Assembly: GCA_001442925.1 (NCBI GenBank)
Contig: LDXX01000011.1
Coordinates: 1-64,000 of the forward strand
Source: Candidatus Kryptonium thompsonii
GTDB taxonomy: Bacteria; Bacteroidota; Ignavibacteria; Kryptoniales; Kryptoniaceae
Direction of reading: 5' to 3'
DNA: 64,000 nucleotides
Shown: one piece after another, positions 1-8,705 of the stretch
Layout of the letters: each line of letters opens with the position of its first letter
Numbering within the stretch: the stretch's first letter is position 1
Notes under the pieces: generated by a model
The model's input: only the letters and a program-made list of their open reading frames with translations
Told to the model about the DNA's origin: nothing
Databases searched by the model: none
Translations under genes and position numbers: made by a program

Positions 1-3000
1 GTATCAACCAAAACAAAACTAACCCTATGCCCATGATAATTATCAACTCTTAAAACTATCCTACCACTTTCACCCCAATTGTGCGGGTCATTATCCCTTG
101 GTGTAATCCTGAAAATAACATCACCATAATAACCCGGCAAATCCGCACCACTCCTCCACACCAAATATCCACTATACCCACCCCTGCCAACCAATGTATC
201 ACCAACTATACTAGCCCTATTCCAATCAACACCATTAACTGAATACTCAACCCTCAACCTCACACTATCCCCCTCAACATCACTCACAACATAATCTACC
301 CTCACATCCCCGCTTACCTCTCCCAATATATCGCTTAAAACTATACTCGGATTACTATTCCCATCATCAGGATAAAAGTCATAAATTTGCTCACCAGATA
401 CATTACCTACTAAATCTTTTATGTTCCTACAACTCAACGATATTAAACTATCTGCAGATGGCAAAACTTGACCAGATGAAAGGTGAAGATAATAAATATT
501 AGTTTTCAGATATATCGGAACTAACTCCGTCACTCCATCCAGCCTTCTCCAAGATAAACCAACAAAAGCATCGCCATAATATTCACTAAATTCTAATATT
601 ATTGGATAAATGCCAGCCCCATAATTTCTAGTTACACTTAGAGGATAAGATTTCCACCAATCATTCCACTGATTTATTAATGTATCTGAACCAACAATTA
701 ACCTAACACCATCATACTGTGAAGCATTAAGTGAAAATGTATAATCACCCGGTAACGGTATATAAATATATCCTTTGAATCTAACTGAAAAATAATCAAT
801 ATTTATCCCACTTTTAGGCGCACTATACCCCCAATTAAAATTAATTACAGATAAATCCCTAACCGTATCCTTAGAAACAAATGTTTCAAAGTTTGTGCCA
901 CTGTAATACTCAACAATATACCTCATATTTGGTTTTACTGAACCAACCTTTAACCCTAGATTCAATCTCCAATTTGATGTATCAATCACACTTGAAACAT
1001 CAACCGCCTCATTAAACTTAACAGTTATCACACTATCCCTTTGAACCCCAAATGCATACACCAACACAGGTGCCCTCGAATCTGAAACAACAGAATCTAA
1101 AACAACCACCGGTGACTTCCTCCCATCATACGATATAGCCCTTATACCAAACTTATAATACCCATCAGCAAAAATACCACTGTAACTTAAAACACTTGAA
1201 TCAACCTCAATTATTGCAAAATTCGTATCCAAAACCCCTGTCTGATTATCGCTATACAACGCATATCTTGATGCAAATGGATGCCTATCCCAACTAAACC
1301 TTACCTCCCCACCAGGCCTACTCTCTGCCCTAAACCCTGTAACCGCAAGCATACCCACCTTCTCACTATAATAAGGCTCAAACCTAACCCTAACTGTCAC
1401 TCCATCATCATAAAAATCATATATCTTCGAAATGATCTCATTCCTATCAGCTGTCCCCCACCAATTATATTTTGCATCTATTGAATCACTCGCCTGAAGC
1501 GTTGCCCTGAAATCATACTCAACATTACCATATATGTTGTTGTAATTAACAACCGGCTTACCCAATGTCTCTATACCATCTCCAAAATTATCGAAAATGT
1601 CATTATACAAAATCTGATTATTCCCCCTCGTATTTATCCCATCTCCTAAATTCCCACTTATCACATTCTCCCTTATGGATATACTCAAATTAGTCTGAAG
1701 TCCAACTCCCCCGTTATTTACAACCCTATTCCTCTCAAAATTAACACCACCATTATCCCATATGTATACACCCGAACCATTACCACTTACTAAATTGCCC
1801 CTTGCAACACCACCACTAACACCATACAAATACATACCCCAACCACTATTGTCTCTTATAACATTATTAACCACCTCAAGATATCCAACCCCGTAATTGT
1901 AATTTATCCCATTAACACCTGACTTAATCTCATTACCTATAACTTTAAGTGTCCCATATGTCCAACCATCAACATAAACACCATTCGAATTCCTCTCAAA
2001 CTTATTCCCACTAACCTCAACACTCCCACCATTTGCCCTTACCCCTACACTATTGCCAACAAAATTACTATATCTCACATACCCATTGCTTGAGTAAAAG
2101 TTAACCCCATCCGATGTATTCCCATCAAAAATACAACTATCAATTGATACATTTGAAACCGATGAAACCCTTACACCAACGCTATTCCTTAAAAACTTAC
2201 TCCCCCGAACTATCAAATTACTACTCGTATCGCTTATACCATATCCATTGCTCTCAAATATGCTATTGTAAACCTCTATCCCCGCTGAACCATTTGCCCA
2301 AATACCATTATCTGAATACTCCACCCTCGCATACCTGAAACTACCACTGCTACCACTCCTGAACCTTATCCCAGGATATCTCATCGTGTCAGGATATAAA
2401 CTCGTAAACACCACACTATCTCCTTCCGCACCCTCTACCTCAAGTATACCATCAACATTGAAATTATATCTGCCCTTGAACACTACCCTAACTCCAGACT
2501 CTATCCTCAACTTAACTCCCGCATCTACACCAATATGACCTGAAACTATGTATGGTGAATTAGACCTCGTCCAAACTGTGTTCTCAGTTATAACCCCACT
2601 TACATAATTACCACTATACCCAACTAACCTAACAACCAACCTCGGCTCCCTCGGATCATTGCTTAATATCATAAGTGAATCTATAAACTCACCAGAAACC
2701 GAAGGTGAAAAAACAACCTCAACACTATCCAAACCTAACGGTGGTATACTTAAACTCGCCCTTGAAACAGAAAATGGCAAATTAACACTTGGCAAAGAAA
2801 TTGATAATACACTATCCACACCATCATTATATATCTTTAAATACAAACTTTTCCTCCCACCAACTGAAACATCTCCAAATGATAAAATTTTCTTATCTAA
2901 ACTTATATCTGCACCCCGATTACTATTGCGAAGGATTGAAATAGTGTCTGAACCCCAATTTGCAACTACAATATCAACATCACCGTCACCATCTAAATCT

Positions 3001-5546
3001 GAGGTGTAGACTGAATAAGGCTCGCTCCCAACATTAATATCGCTTACCTTAACAAAACTTAAACTACCATCATTGCGAAATATTGACACCGTGTTTAAAT
3101 CCTCATTTGCAACTACAATATCAATATCTCCATCGCCATCTAAATCTGATGCGTGAACTGAACGAGGTCTAGCTCCAACACTAATATCACTTACCCTAAT
3201 AAAATTTAAACCACCATCATTGCGAAGTACTAATGCTGTGTATGAACCAGCAACCACAATATCAATATCTCTATCACCATCTAAATCCGATGTGTGAACA
3301 GACCAAGGCCTAGTTCCAACACTAATATCACTCACCTTAACAAAATTTAAACCACCATCATTGCGAAGGATTGATACTGTATTTGAACCCCAATTTGCAA
3401 CTATATCAATATCTCCATCGCCATCTAAATCTGATGTGTGGACTGAAGAAGAACCGCTCCCAACCCCAATATCACCTATCCTAACAAAACTTAAACCACC
3501 ATCATTACGAAGGATTGATACTGCGTTTGAAGAGGCATTTGCAACTATAATATCAACATCGCCATCTCCATCCAAATCTGATGTGTATACTGAAGAAGGC
3601 AAATTCCCAACCCCAATATCACCTACCCTAACAAAACTTAAACCACCATCATTACGAAGGATTGATACTGTGTACGAATACAAATTTGCAACCACAATAT
3701 CAATATCTCCATCACCATCTAAATCTGATGTGTGAACTGAGACAGGCCAACTTCCAACACTAATATCGCTTACCCTAACAAAACTTAAACCACCATCATT
3801 GCGAAGGATTGATACTGTGTATAAATCGCGATTTGCAACCACAATATCAATATCTCCATCGCCATCCAAATCCGATGTGTGAACCGAATGTGGAGCATCC
3901 CCAACCCCAATATCTCTTACCCTAACAAATGAACCACTCCCATCATCCACCTTCACAGTAAAACTCCAAGTATAAGAACTCGACATTGAATCACCGGTTG
4001 TGCTTCTTATGCCTCTTGTAAGAGTCACACTTACAACTTCGCCTTGTATAAAATCTTTGAGGGGATCAATCGTTGCTGTCTTCGTAGCCGAAGTATAGCT
4101 TATATTTGTCTGATGCAAACCACTCTGCGAACCCTGGATTTTTACCGTTGAACTTGTCAAAGTTGTTGGGTCAACATCTTTGCTAAATGTAACTTCAATA
4201 TTTGTTGCCTTATCTACATTCAACGCATTTTTACCCGGAAGGAAACTTATAGGTTTTAGTGTATCAACAACACCATTACCAACTAACTTTACATATAACT
4301 TCGGTTTATTTAGATCATTACTTGTAACAATAACTGAATCTTCAAATCTACTTTTACTTGTTGGCTTAAATGTTACACCGACACTATCAACCCCTAATCC
4401 TGGTATTGAAAAACTTGTCTTTGAAAGTGAAAATACTGAACCTAAACCTAAACTTAAATTACCTGTCAATGTGCTATCAATCCCATCATTATTTATTTTT
4501 AAATACAGTGTCTTACTTGAATCAACTTTAACATCTCCAAAGAAAAAAGAATTTGATGATAAAACTATATCCGCACTACGATTGCGATTCTTTAATACTG
4601 AAACTGTATTTGAATTATAATTTGCCACGGCAATATCCAAATCCCCATCATTATCTATGTCTCCTAATGATATACCCCGAGGAATACTTCCAACTCCATA
4701 ATCAACTTTTGCAGCATAAGTCCCATCTCCATTGTTCCTTAATACTGAAACTGTATTTGAATAATAATTTGTTACAGCAATATCTAAATCTCCATCACTA
4801 TCAATGTCCCCTAATGATATATCATTAGGCTCACTTCCAACTCCATAATCAACTTTTGCAGCGTAAGTTCCATCCCCATTGTTCCTTAATACTGAAACTG
4901 TAATTGAACTCCAATTTATCACAGCGATATCCAAATCTCCATCATTATCTATGTCTCCTAATGATATATCATGAGGATTAATTCCAACTCCATAATCAAC
5001 TTTTGCAGCATAAGTTCCATCCCCATTGTTCCTTAATACTGAAACTGTATTTGAACCATTATTTGCCACAGTAATATCCAAATCTCCATCTCCATCTATA
5101 TCTCCCAATGATATACCATAAGGCTGACTTCCAACTCCATAATCAACTTTTGCAGCATAAGTCCCACTTCCATCATCTACTTTAACAGTAAAACTCCAAA
5201 CATAGGAACTCAACATCGAATCACCACTCACGCTCCTTATTCCCCTCGTTAAAATTACACTTACTACCTCCCCAGGCTTAAAATCCTTAACAGGATCTAT
5301 CATCACTGTCCTTGTAGAGGAATCATAAGAAATCGTCGCACTGTAAAGCCCAGTCTGTGAACCATAAACTCGTATATTTGAACTCGTAAGCGTCGCAGGA
5401 TCGATATCCTGTGTAAACACCACAGAAATAACTACATCCCTATTTACATTTAACGCATTCCGAGATGGAACTGTTGTTACTATATTTAACTGAGCAAATG
5501 ACGAGCTAATGAAAACCAAAAGAAAAAGTATTAAAAACTTTCTCAT
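1..5546 (-). CDS. Giant secreted multidomain protein (FG-GAP propellers, choice-of-anchor D, beta-helix, PA14), 3' end outside window
   Basis: An uninterrupted reading frame of 1848 codons starts at the ATG at 5544-5546 and runs off the left edge. I checked the frame at several points. The N-terminus is a signal peptide ending near SSSFAQ. Domains in order, by residue: Big_5/SbsA-like Ig domain about 20-118; four FG-GAP/VCBS repeats about 123-318 with DIDGDGDLDI-type calcium loops; choice-of-anchor D domain about 320-422; a second Big_5 domain about 424-530; seven FG-GAP repeats about 531-870 (DLDGDGDIDI); a second choice-of-anchor D domain about 871-976; right-handed beta-helix about 982-1372, ending in a YNWWG motif; fibronectin-III-like region about 1389-1482; PA14-like domain about 1550-1672 (GDYTF, DGVRLIV). 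This architecture suggests an extracellular calcium- and carbohydrate-binding surface protein. The C-terminus, where a sorting or dockerin domain would lie, is not visible. The coding strand is very poor in C. No clear Shine-Dalgarno sequence is visible. Confidence 0.9.
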   Translation of the reverse strand, partial: MRKFLILFLLVFISSSFAQLNIVTTVPSRNALNVNRDVVISVVFTQDIDPATLTSSNIRVYGSQTGLYSATISYDSSTRTVMIDPVKDFKPGEVVSVILTRGIRSVSGDSMLSSYVWSFTVKVDDGSGTYAAKVDYGVGSQPYGISLGDIDGDGDLDITVANNGSNTVSVLRNNGDGTYAAKVDYGVGINPHDISLGDIDNDGDLDIAVINWSSITVSVLRNNGDGTYAAKVDYGVGSEPNDISLGDIDSDGDLDIAVTNYYSNTVSVLRNNGDGTYAAKVDYGVGSIPRGISLGDIDNDGDLDIAVANYNSNTVSVLKNRNRSADIVLSSNSFFFGDVKVDSSKTLYLKINNDGIDSTLTGNLSLGLGSVFSLSKTSFSIPGLGVDSVGVTFKPTSKSRFEDSVIVTSNDLNKPKLYVKLVGNGVVDTLKPISFLPGKNALNVDKATNIEVTFSKDVDPTTLTSSTVKIQGSQSGLHQTNISYTSATKTATIDPLKDFIQGEVVSVTLTRGIRSTTGDSMSSSYTWSFTVKVDDGSGSFVRVRDIGVGDAPHSVHTSDLDGDGDIDIVVANRDLYTVSILRNDGGLSFVRVSDISVGSWPVSVHTSDLDGDGDIDIVVANLYSYTVSILRNDGGLSFVRVGDIGVGNLPSSVYTSDLDGDGDVDIIVANASSNAVSILRNDGGLSFVRIGDIGVGSGSSSVHTSDLDGDGDIDIVANWGSNTVSILRNDGGLNFVKVSDISVGTRPWSVHTSDLDGDRDIDIVVAGSYTALVLRNDGGLNFIRVSDISVGARPRSVHASDLDGDGDIDIVVANEDLNTVSIFRNDGSLSFVKVSDINVGSEPYSVYTSDLDGDGDVDIVVANWGSDTISILRNSNRGADISLDKKILSFGDVSVGGRKSLYLKIYNDGVDSVLSISLPSVNLPFSVSRASLSIPPLGLDSVEVVFSPSVSGEFIDSLMILSNDPREPRLVVRLVGYSGNYVSGVITENTVWTRSNSPYIVSGHIGVDAGVKLRIESGVRVVFKGRYNFNVDGILEVEGAEGDSVVFTSLYPDTMRYPGIRFRSGSSGSFRYARVEYSDNGIWANGSAGIEVYNSIFESNGYGISDTSSNLIVRGSKFLRNSVGVRVSSVSNVSIDSCIFDGNTSDGVNFYSSNGYVRYSNFVGNSVGVRANGGSVEVSGNKFERNSNGVYVDGWTYGTLKVIGNEIKSGVNGINYNYGVGYLEVVNNVIRDNSGWGMYLYGVSGGVARGNLVSGNGSGVYIWDNGGVNFERNRVVNNGGVGLQTNLSISIRENVISGNLGDGINTRGNNQILYNDIFDNFGDGIETLGKPVVNYNNIYGNVEYDFRATLQASDSIDAKYNWWGTADRNEIISKIYDFYDDGVTVRVRFEPYYSEKVGMLAVTGFRAESRPGGEVRFSWDRHPFASRYALYSDNQTGVLDTNFAIIEVDSSVLSYSGIFADGYYKFGIRAISYDGRKSPVVVLDSVVSDSRAPVLVYAFGVQRDSVITVKFNEAVDVSSVIDTSNWRLNLGLKVGSVKPNMRYIVEYYSGTNFETFVSKDTVRDLSVINFNWGYSAPKSGINIDYFSVRFKGYIYIPLPGDYTFSLNASQYDGVRLIVGSDTLINQWNDWWKSYPLSVTRNYGAGIYPIILEFSEYYGDAFVGLSWRRLDGVTELVPIYLKTNIYYLHLSSGQVLPSADSLISLSCRNIKDLVGNVSGEQIYDFYPDDGNSNPSIVLSDILGEVSGDVRVDYVVSDVEGDSVRLRVEYSVNGVDWNRASIVGDTLVGRGGYSGYLVWRSGADLPGYYGDVIFRITPRDNDPHNWGESGRIVLRVDNYHGHRVSFVLVD
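2926..3965 (-). repeat. Seven tandem FG-GAP-encoding repeats, 141-147-nt period
   Basis: The landmark TTGCG/TTACG recurs at 2926, 3073, 3220, 3361, 3505, 3652 and 3799. Spacings are 147, 147, 141, 144, 147 and 147. The two short spacings correspond to units that lost one or two codons in frame. Seven units could form one seven-bladed propeller. Sequence similarity between units is strong enough for unequal recombination. Confidence 0.9.
4590..5180 (-). repeat. Four tandem FG-GAP-encoding repeats, 147-nt period
   Basis: The same landmark (CAACTCC on the plus strand) recurs at 4691, 4838, 4985 and 5132, exactly 147 bases apart. The units encode about 49 residues each and are highly similar at the DNA level. 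They form the first propeller-like block of the giant secreted protein. Confidence 0.9.
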
Positions 5547-5596
5547 AGTTTTGCATCAACTTTTGATTTTCATTTTTACTCACTTTTCTCCTTTTT

Positions 5597-5620
5597 CCCC
5601 TCTCTATTTATAGAGAGGGG
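5597..5620. other. Perfect 10-bp stem-loop between the cohesin lipoprotein and the giant gene
   Basis: The stem arms CCCCTCTCTA and TAGAGAGGGG flank a TTTA loop. Neither strand has a T-tract after the hairpin, so it is not a classical intrinsic terminator for the upstream minus-strand gene. It could be an RNA processing or stability element between the two cistrons. Confidence 0.6.
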
Positions 5621-5631
5621 CAAGGGGTGAG

Positions 5632-6465
5632 TTACCTCACCACCACTATCCCTTGAACAAGCTCTTTTATCTCAACTGTCCGATTCTCGCTATCTCTCAT
5701 AATTGAATTTGCACTATCAAAAGAAATTGTCTTTGTTTCCCCTGATCCAGATAAAACTTTAAACCTTATCCTACCAATTCGACCAGTTCCATTTACATCT
5801 GCAGGATTTCCCCCAGCAACAGCAACATTTATTTCAATTTTTCTATTAGTTTTATCTATAGCCACAAAATCGATGATATTACCTCCATTTTTAAGAAGAA
5901 GAGATACTGAATCTTTATAAATCTGCACATATTCAACATCAAATAGATTATCATAGGTAATTACCGTTTTAAGCCCCGCAAAGTTTGTCGCCTCTTCAAC
6001 TAAAATTTCAACATCAAAATATTGCCCCGCCGTGATTTCAACTTTCCTTGGGCGGAACATAAGCGCAGGTCCCTTAACAGCATCAACTGTGAAATCAACT
6101 TTCGCAGGCTCTTCCTGTTCAATGTTATTTATATATTTCGCCTTTACCATAAATGTATGTTTTCCTTCATCAAGATAAGTAAATGTCGCTTCCTTAACAT
6201 TGCTCCAATTAGACCAATTTTGATTGTCAAGTTTATAACTAAAAAGCATCAAACTATCCGCTTGATTCCCACGCCACTTGAATGTAACTGTATGCTCGGT
6301 AACAATGCTATTATTGCTTGGTCCATCTATGATTTCAGCTTTCGGCGGTTGAAACACTGGACTTTTTGGATCAATTGGATTTTCCCTCTCAGGTGGGGGT
6401 GGTTCAGTTACGATATTACAACTGATAAAAACCAGAGCAATCAAGAAAATGTAAAGATACCTCAT
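5632..6465 (-). CDS. Lipoprotein with an Ig-like region and a cohesin-like domain
   Basis: The 277-residue product begins with a lipoprotein signal peptide whose lipobox ends at Cys16 (VFISC), so it is expected to be lipid-anchored in the cell envelope. A proline-rich linker follows. Next comes an Ig/Y_Y_Y-like beta region about 40-128, and then a domain about 133-277 with the features of cohesin/carbohydrate-scaffold domains: an ITAGQYFDVEI strand, NFAGLKTVITYD, and a late GRIGRIRFKV strand. Cohesins bind dockerin modules, and this class of domain also occurs outside cellulosomes. The gene lies 54 bases after the caspase-like gene and 85 bases before the giant gene on the same strand, so the three are probably co-transcribed. 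The fold assignment rests on pattern recognition only; another immunoglobulin-like adhesin fold is possible. Confidence 0.75.
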   Translation of the reverse strand: MRYLYIFLIALVFISCNIVTEPPPPERENPIDPKSPVFQPPKAEIIDGPSNNSIVTEHTVTFKWRGNQADSLMLFSYKLDNQNWSNWSNVKEATFTYLDEGKHTFMVKAKYINNIEQEEPAKVDFTVDAVKGPALMFRPRKVEITAGQYFDVEILVEEATNFAGLKTVITYDNLFDVEYVQIYKDSVSLLLKNGGNIIDFVAIDKTNRKIEINVAVAGGNPADVNGTGRIGRIRFKVLSGSGETKTISFDSANSIMRDSENRTVEIKELVQGIVVVR

Positions 6466-6519
6466 AAAAACTTCTATCGTTTTTTATAAATCAACTTCAA
6501 CTCTATATGTAAAAAATCT

Positions 6520-8460
6520 TTAAAAATTAATGCTTACATTTACCGAATTACCCCTTATCCCTAATTTAAATGCCCTCTCGCTATACACCTTATCTGGCGA
6601 GAAAATAATCGCGTCAACGAGATTAAATAACCATATTGCAGATGCAACGCCTGAACCTATGAAAAAGTAATTCTTAAATTTCCTCATTGAATCGTAATTT
6701 TTCGTCATAAGCGAATAATAATTCTCCATCTCATTAATATCATCAGCTGAGAGATAAAGATTTCTATATCTTTCATACTCCTTTTTATAGCCCAAATATT
6801 TCGAAAAATAGTTAACAGTCAATGCTCCAGCCAATATCTCAGATACAGTTAAAGGCAACCCAATATCTTCCCTTCCCATATAAATCTGCCCAGCCCCTGG
6901 GAGAAAAGCAGAAAGAAGGATAGATGTAAACTTTGACTTTGGCTCAATTATCAAGGGGACATCCATTTCAGGCTTATCAACTTTTATTTTTCGAGTTGTG
7001 GAATGATAACCAAGTTTATTCAACTTGATTTCATACTCACCATAAACAAGTTCGATTTCCTTGGCAGGCAACCTGGAAATATTTTTCTCAATTCCCTCTC
7101 CCTTTATCAAGACATTAACATCACCTCTAAGTCCAACTAAGTTTACCTTCGAACGCATCTTTTCAAGTTTCACTTCGACCTTAGCCCTGTCAACCGAAAT
7201 TAAATCAACCTCTTGAGAATAATCCTGATAATCCGCAAGAGCAAGTTTGATAACATATTTATCCTTTTTAATCTTTGGAATGTAGAGAGGAGTTTTCCCT
7301 ACGAGTTTATCCTTCAAAATAACATCTGCTCCGGTTGGAGTGCTTACAACTTCAAGAAAACCAGCCTTTTCAAGTTTCACATTTAAATCGTGATAATCTT
7401 CACTAATCTCAACTTCACCCATATAATCAAAATAACCATCAAGTTTAAGTTCAACTTTATATTTTCCAAATTCATATACATCCACTTCCAAAGGCGTCTT
7501 ACCAAGTTTCTCCCCATTGATATAAATATCCGCTCCCTCTGGCTCCGATTTAACTTCAAGCATCGATACCCTCATTCTCGGTATGAAAACAAATTCACCA
7601 CCCCTATCTCCAACAAGTATTCCATATTGCGGTGTTTGCTGACCCTTTGATTCAGATGTAACCCTTGGAAGTATGTAGCTTGCGATCTCACTCGCTGTAA
7701 TTATACCATTTTTGTCGAGGTCAGCAAATCCCTCATCAAGCCCTTTAATAAAATGAAATGTGAAAACACTATGTCCACCTGGACCAGTGTCAAAAACAGG
7801 TTGATCTCTGCCACCCGCCGTCAATGCCTGCCTTGTTCTTCTTTTTGAAACGATCTCAACAAAGCTAACCGCATCAGCAGAGACGGTAGGCTGTGAACGA
7901 GCAAATATCAAACCACCGTAGCAAGCATCCATAACAAAATATAAATGCTTCGCAGGAATTGCCTCCGAGATTTCGTTTAGTTGGTCAGTTGATATAGCAG
8001 TTAGAACAGGCTGGGACGGGTCTGCATCGACAGGAAGAATATAACCTCTCTCTTTCCCTTCAGGCAAAGGCATCGTTATACCATGACCAGCGAAGAAAAC
8101 AAAAACCCTATCATCCTCAAAGGTTTCTTTTATCAATCTTTCAAACGCCTTAAGTATGTTATCCTTTGTAGCCTCGGAATCATAAAGCTTTATAACATAC
8201 TTCGAGCCAAAACCATACTTTTTAATCAAAAGATTTGCAATAGCCTCAGCATCATTTACCGCATACCTCAACTTATTTGCTTTAACATACTCATTAATAC
8301 CTATTATCAAAGCCCAACTTCTCTTAAAAAATGAACTACCCCCGCCAGTTTTTGTTCTCAAACCTATTCCCCTCAAAGATTCTGTTGTGTCCCTTTGCTG
8401 AGAGAGTAGTGGAATGAAAAATGAAAATAAGACCGATAAAACTAAAATAACGCGCCTCAT
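6520..8460 (-). CDS. Exported caspase-like (C14) peptidase with PEGA repeats and DUF5683-like C-terminus
   Basis: The 646-residue protein has a signal peptide (residues 1-20) and a caspase-fold domain about 45-290. The expected dyad is present: His126 in FFAGHG and Cys180 in DACYGG. An EF-hand-like stretch (DLDKNGIITASE) lies near the end of the domain. Three PEGA-like beta modules follow, about 300-370, 370-440 and 440-510, with SEPEGADIYING-type starts. The C-terminal part, about 515-620, has two hydrophobic segments and a PGAGQIYMG motif like DUF5683 proteins. Caspase-like bacterial proteases cut after basic or acidic residues and often act on envelope or signalling partners; the substrate here is unknown. 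A good promoter lies at 8497-8525 and a GGAGG sequence sits just before the ATG. It is probably the first gene of a unit with the cohesin lipoprotein and the giant protein. Confidence 0.88.
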   Translation of the reverse strand: MRRVILVLSVLFSFFIPLLSQQRDTTESLRGIGLRTKTGGGSSFFKRSWALIIGINEYVKANKLRYAVNDAEAIANLLIKKYGFGSKYVIKLYDSEATKDNILKAFERLIKETFEDDRVFVFFAGHGITMPLPEGKERGYILPVDADPSQPVLTAISTDQLNEISEAIPAKHLYFVMDACYGGLIFARSQPTVSADAVSFVEIVSKRRTRQALTAGGRDQPVFDTGPGGHSVFTFHFIKGLDEGFADLDKNGIITASEIASYILPRVTSESKGQQTPQYGILVGDRGGEFVFIPRMRVSMLEVKSEPEGADIYINGEKLGKTPLEVDVYEFGKYKVELKLDGYFDYMGEVEISEDYHDLNVKLEKAGFLEVVSTPTGADVILKDKLVGKTPLYIPKIKKDKYVIKLALADYQDYSQEVDLISVDRAKVEVKLEKMRSKVNLVGLRGDVNVLIKGEGIEKNISRLPAKEIELVYGEYEIKLNKLGYHSTTRKIKVDKPEMDVPLIIEPKSKFTSILLSAFLPGAGQIYMGREDIGLPLTVSEILAGALTVNYFSKYLGYKKEYERYRNLYLSADDINEMENYYSLMTKNYDSMRKFKNYFFIGSGVASAIWLFNLVDAIIFSPDKVYSERAFKLGIRGNSVNVSINF

Positions 8461-8496
8461 TTTATTGCCTCCCTCTATGTTTAGCTCTACACGAAG

Positions 8497-8525
8497 AATA
8501 TAAAAAACTCAAAAATAAAAGTCAA
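8497..8525 (-). promoter_or_regulatory. Sigma70-like promoter for the caspase-like gene
   Basis: On the minus strand, TTGACT (8525-8520) and TATATT (8502-8497) are separated by exactly 17 bases. Transcription would start near 8490, leaving a leader of about 30 bases that contains GGGAGG shortly before the ATG at 8460. Confidence 0.7.
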
Positions 8526-8640
8526 GAGGGTCCTCCCCAAAAGTCACGACACAGCTCCTTAAAACTTGCCCAAACTACCTCTTAACCCTCCCTAACACCA
8601 CCCAAACTTCTCAACATCCACTCCATTACACCCCAATTCG
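8526..8640. other. C-rich, G-poor intergenic block, possibly decayed foreign DNA
   Basis: The 245-base gap between the divergent genes holds a block unlike its AT-rich flanks. In 8551-8640 I count 39 C and 3 G on the plus strand. No ORF, hairpin or RNA gene is recognisable. The skew resembles that of the giant gene at 1-5546, so it may be a gene or insertion-element remnant; this is inference. Confidence 0.4.
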
Positions 8641-8705
8641 TTTTAATTCTTCCCTTAAATTTTTAAATTTACTTAGCCTTAAAATAAAATCAATTAAAAA
8701 ACGCT

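Noticed and set aside
2659-4828. Plus-strand ORFs of 91-146 codons at 2659, 3361, 4180 and 4553
   Set aside because: They are antisense shadows of the giant gene's repeats. Their open length follows from the C-rich strand, and they have no start signals or recognisable domains.
2926-5180. Regular repeats resembling a CRISPR array
   Set aside because: The 147-base units are coding, in frame and encode FG-GAP motifs. There are no short repeats with unique spacers and no cas genes.
6022-6489. Plus-strand ORF of 155 codons
   Set aside because: It lies opposite the cohesin-like lipoprotein, which has a signal peptide and clear domain. The antisense product has a low-complexity, basic and aromatic composition.
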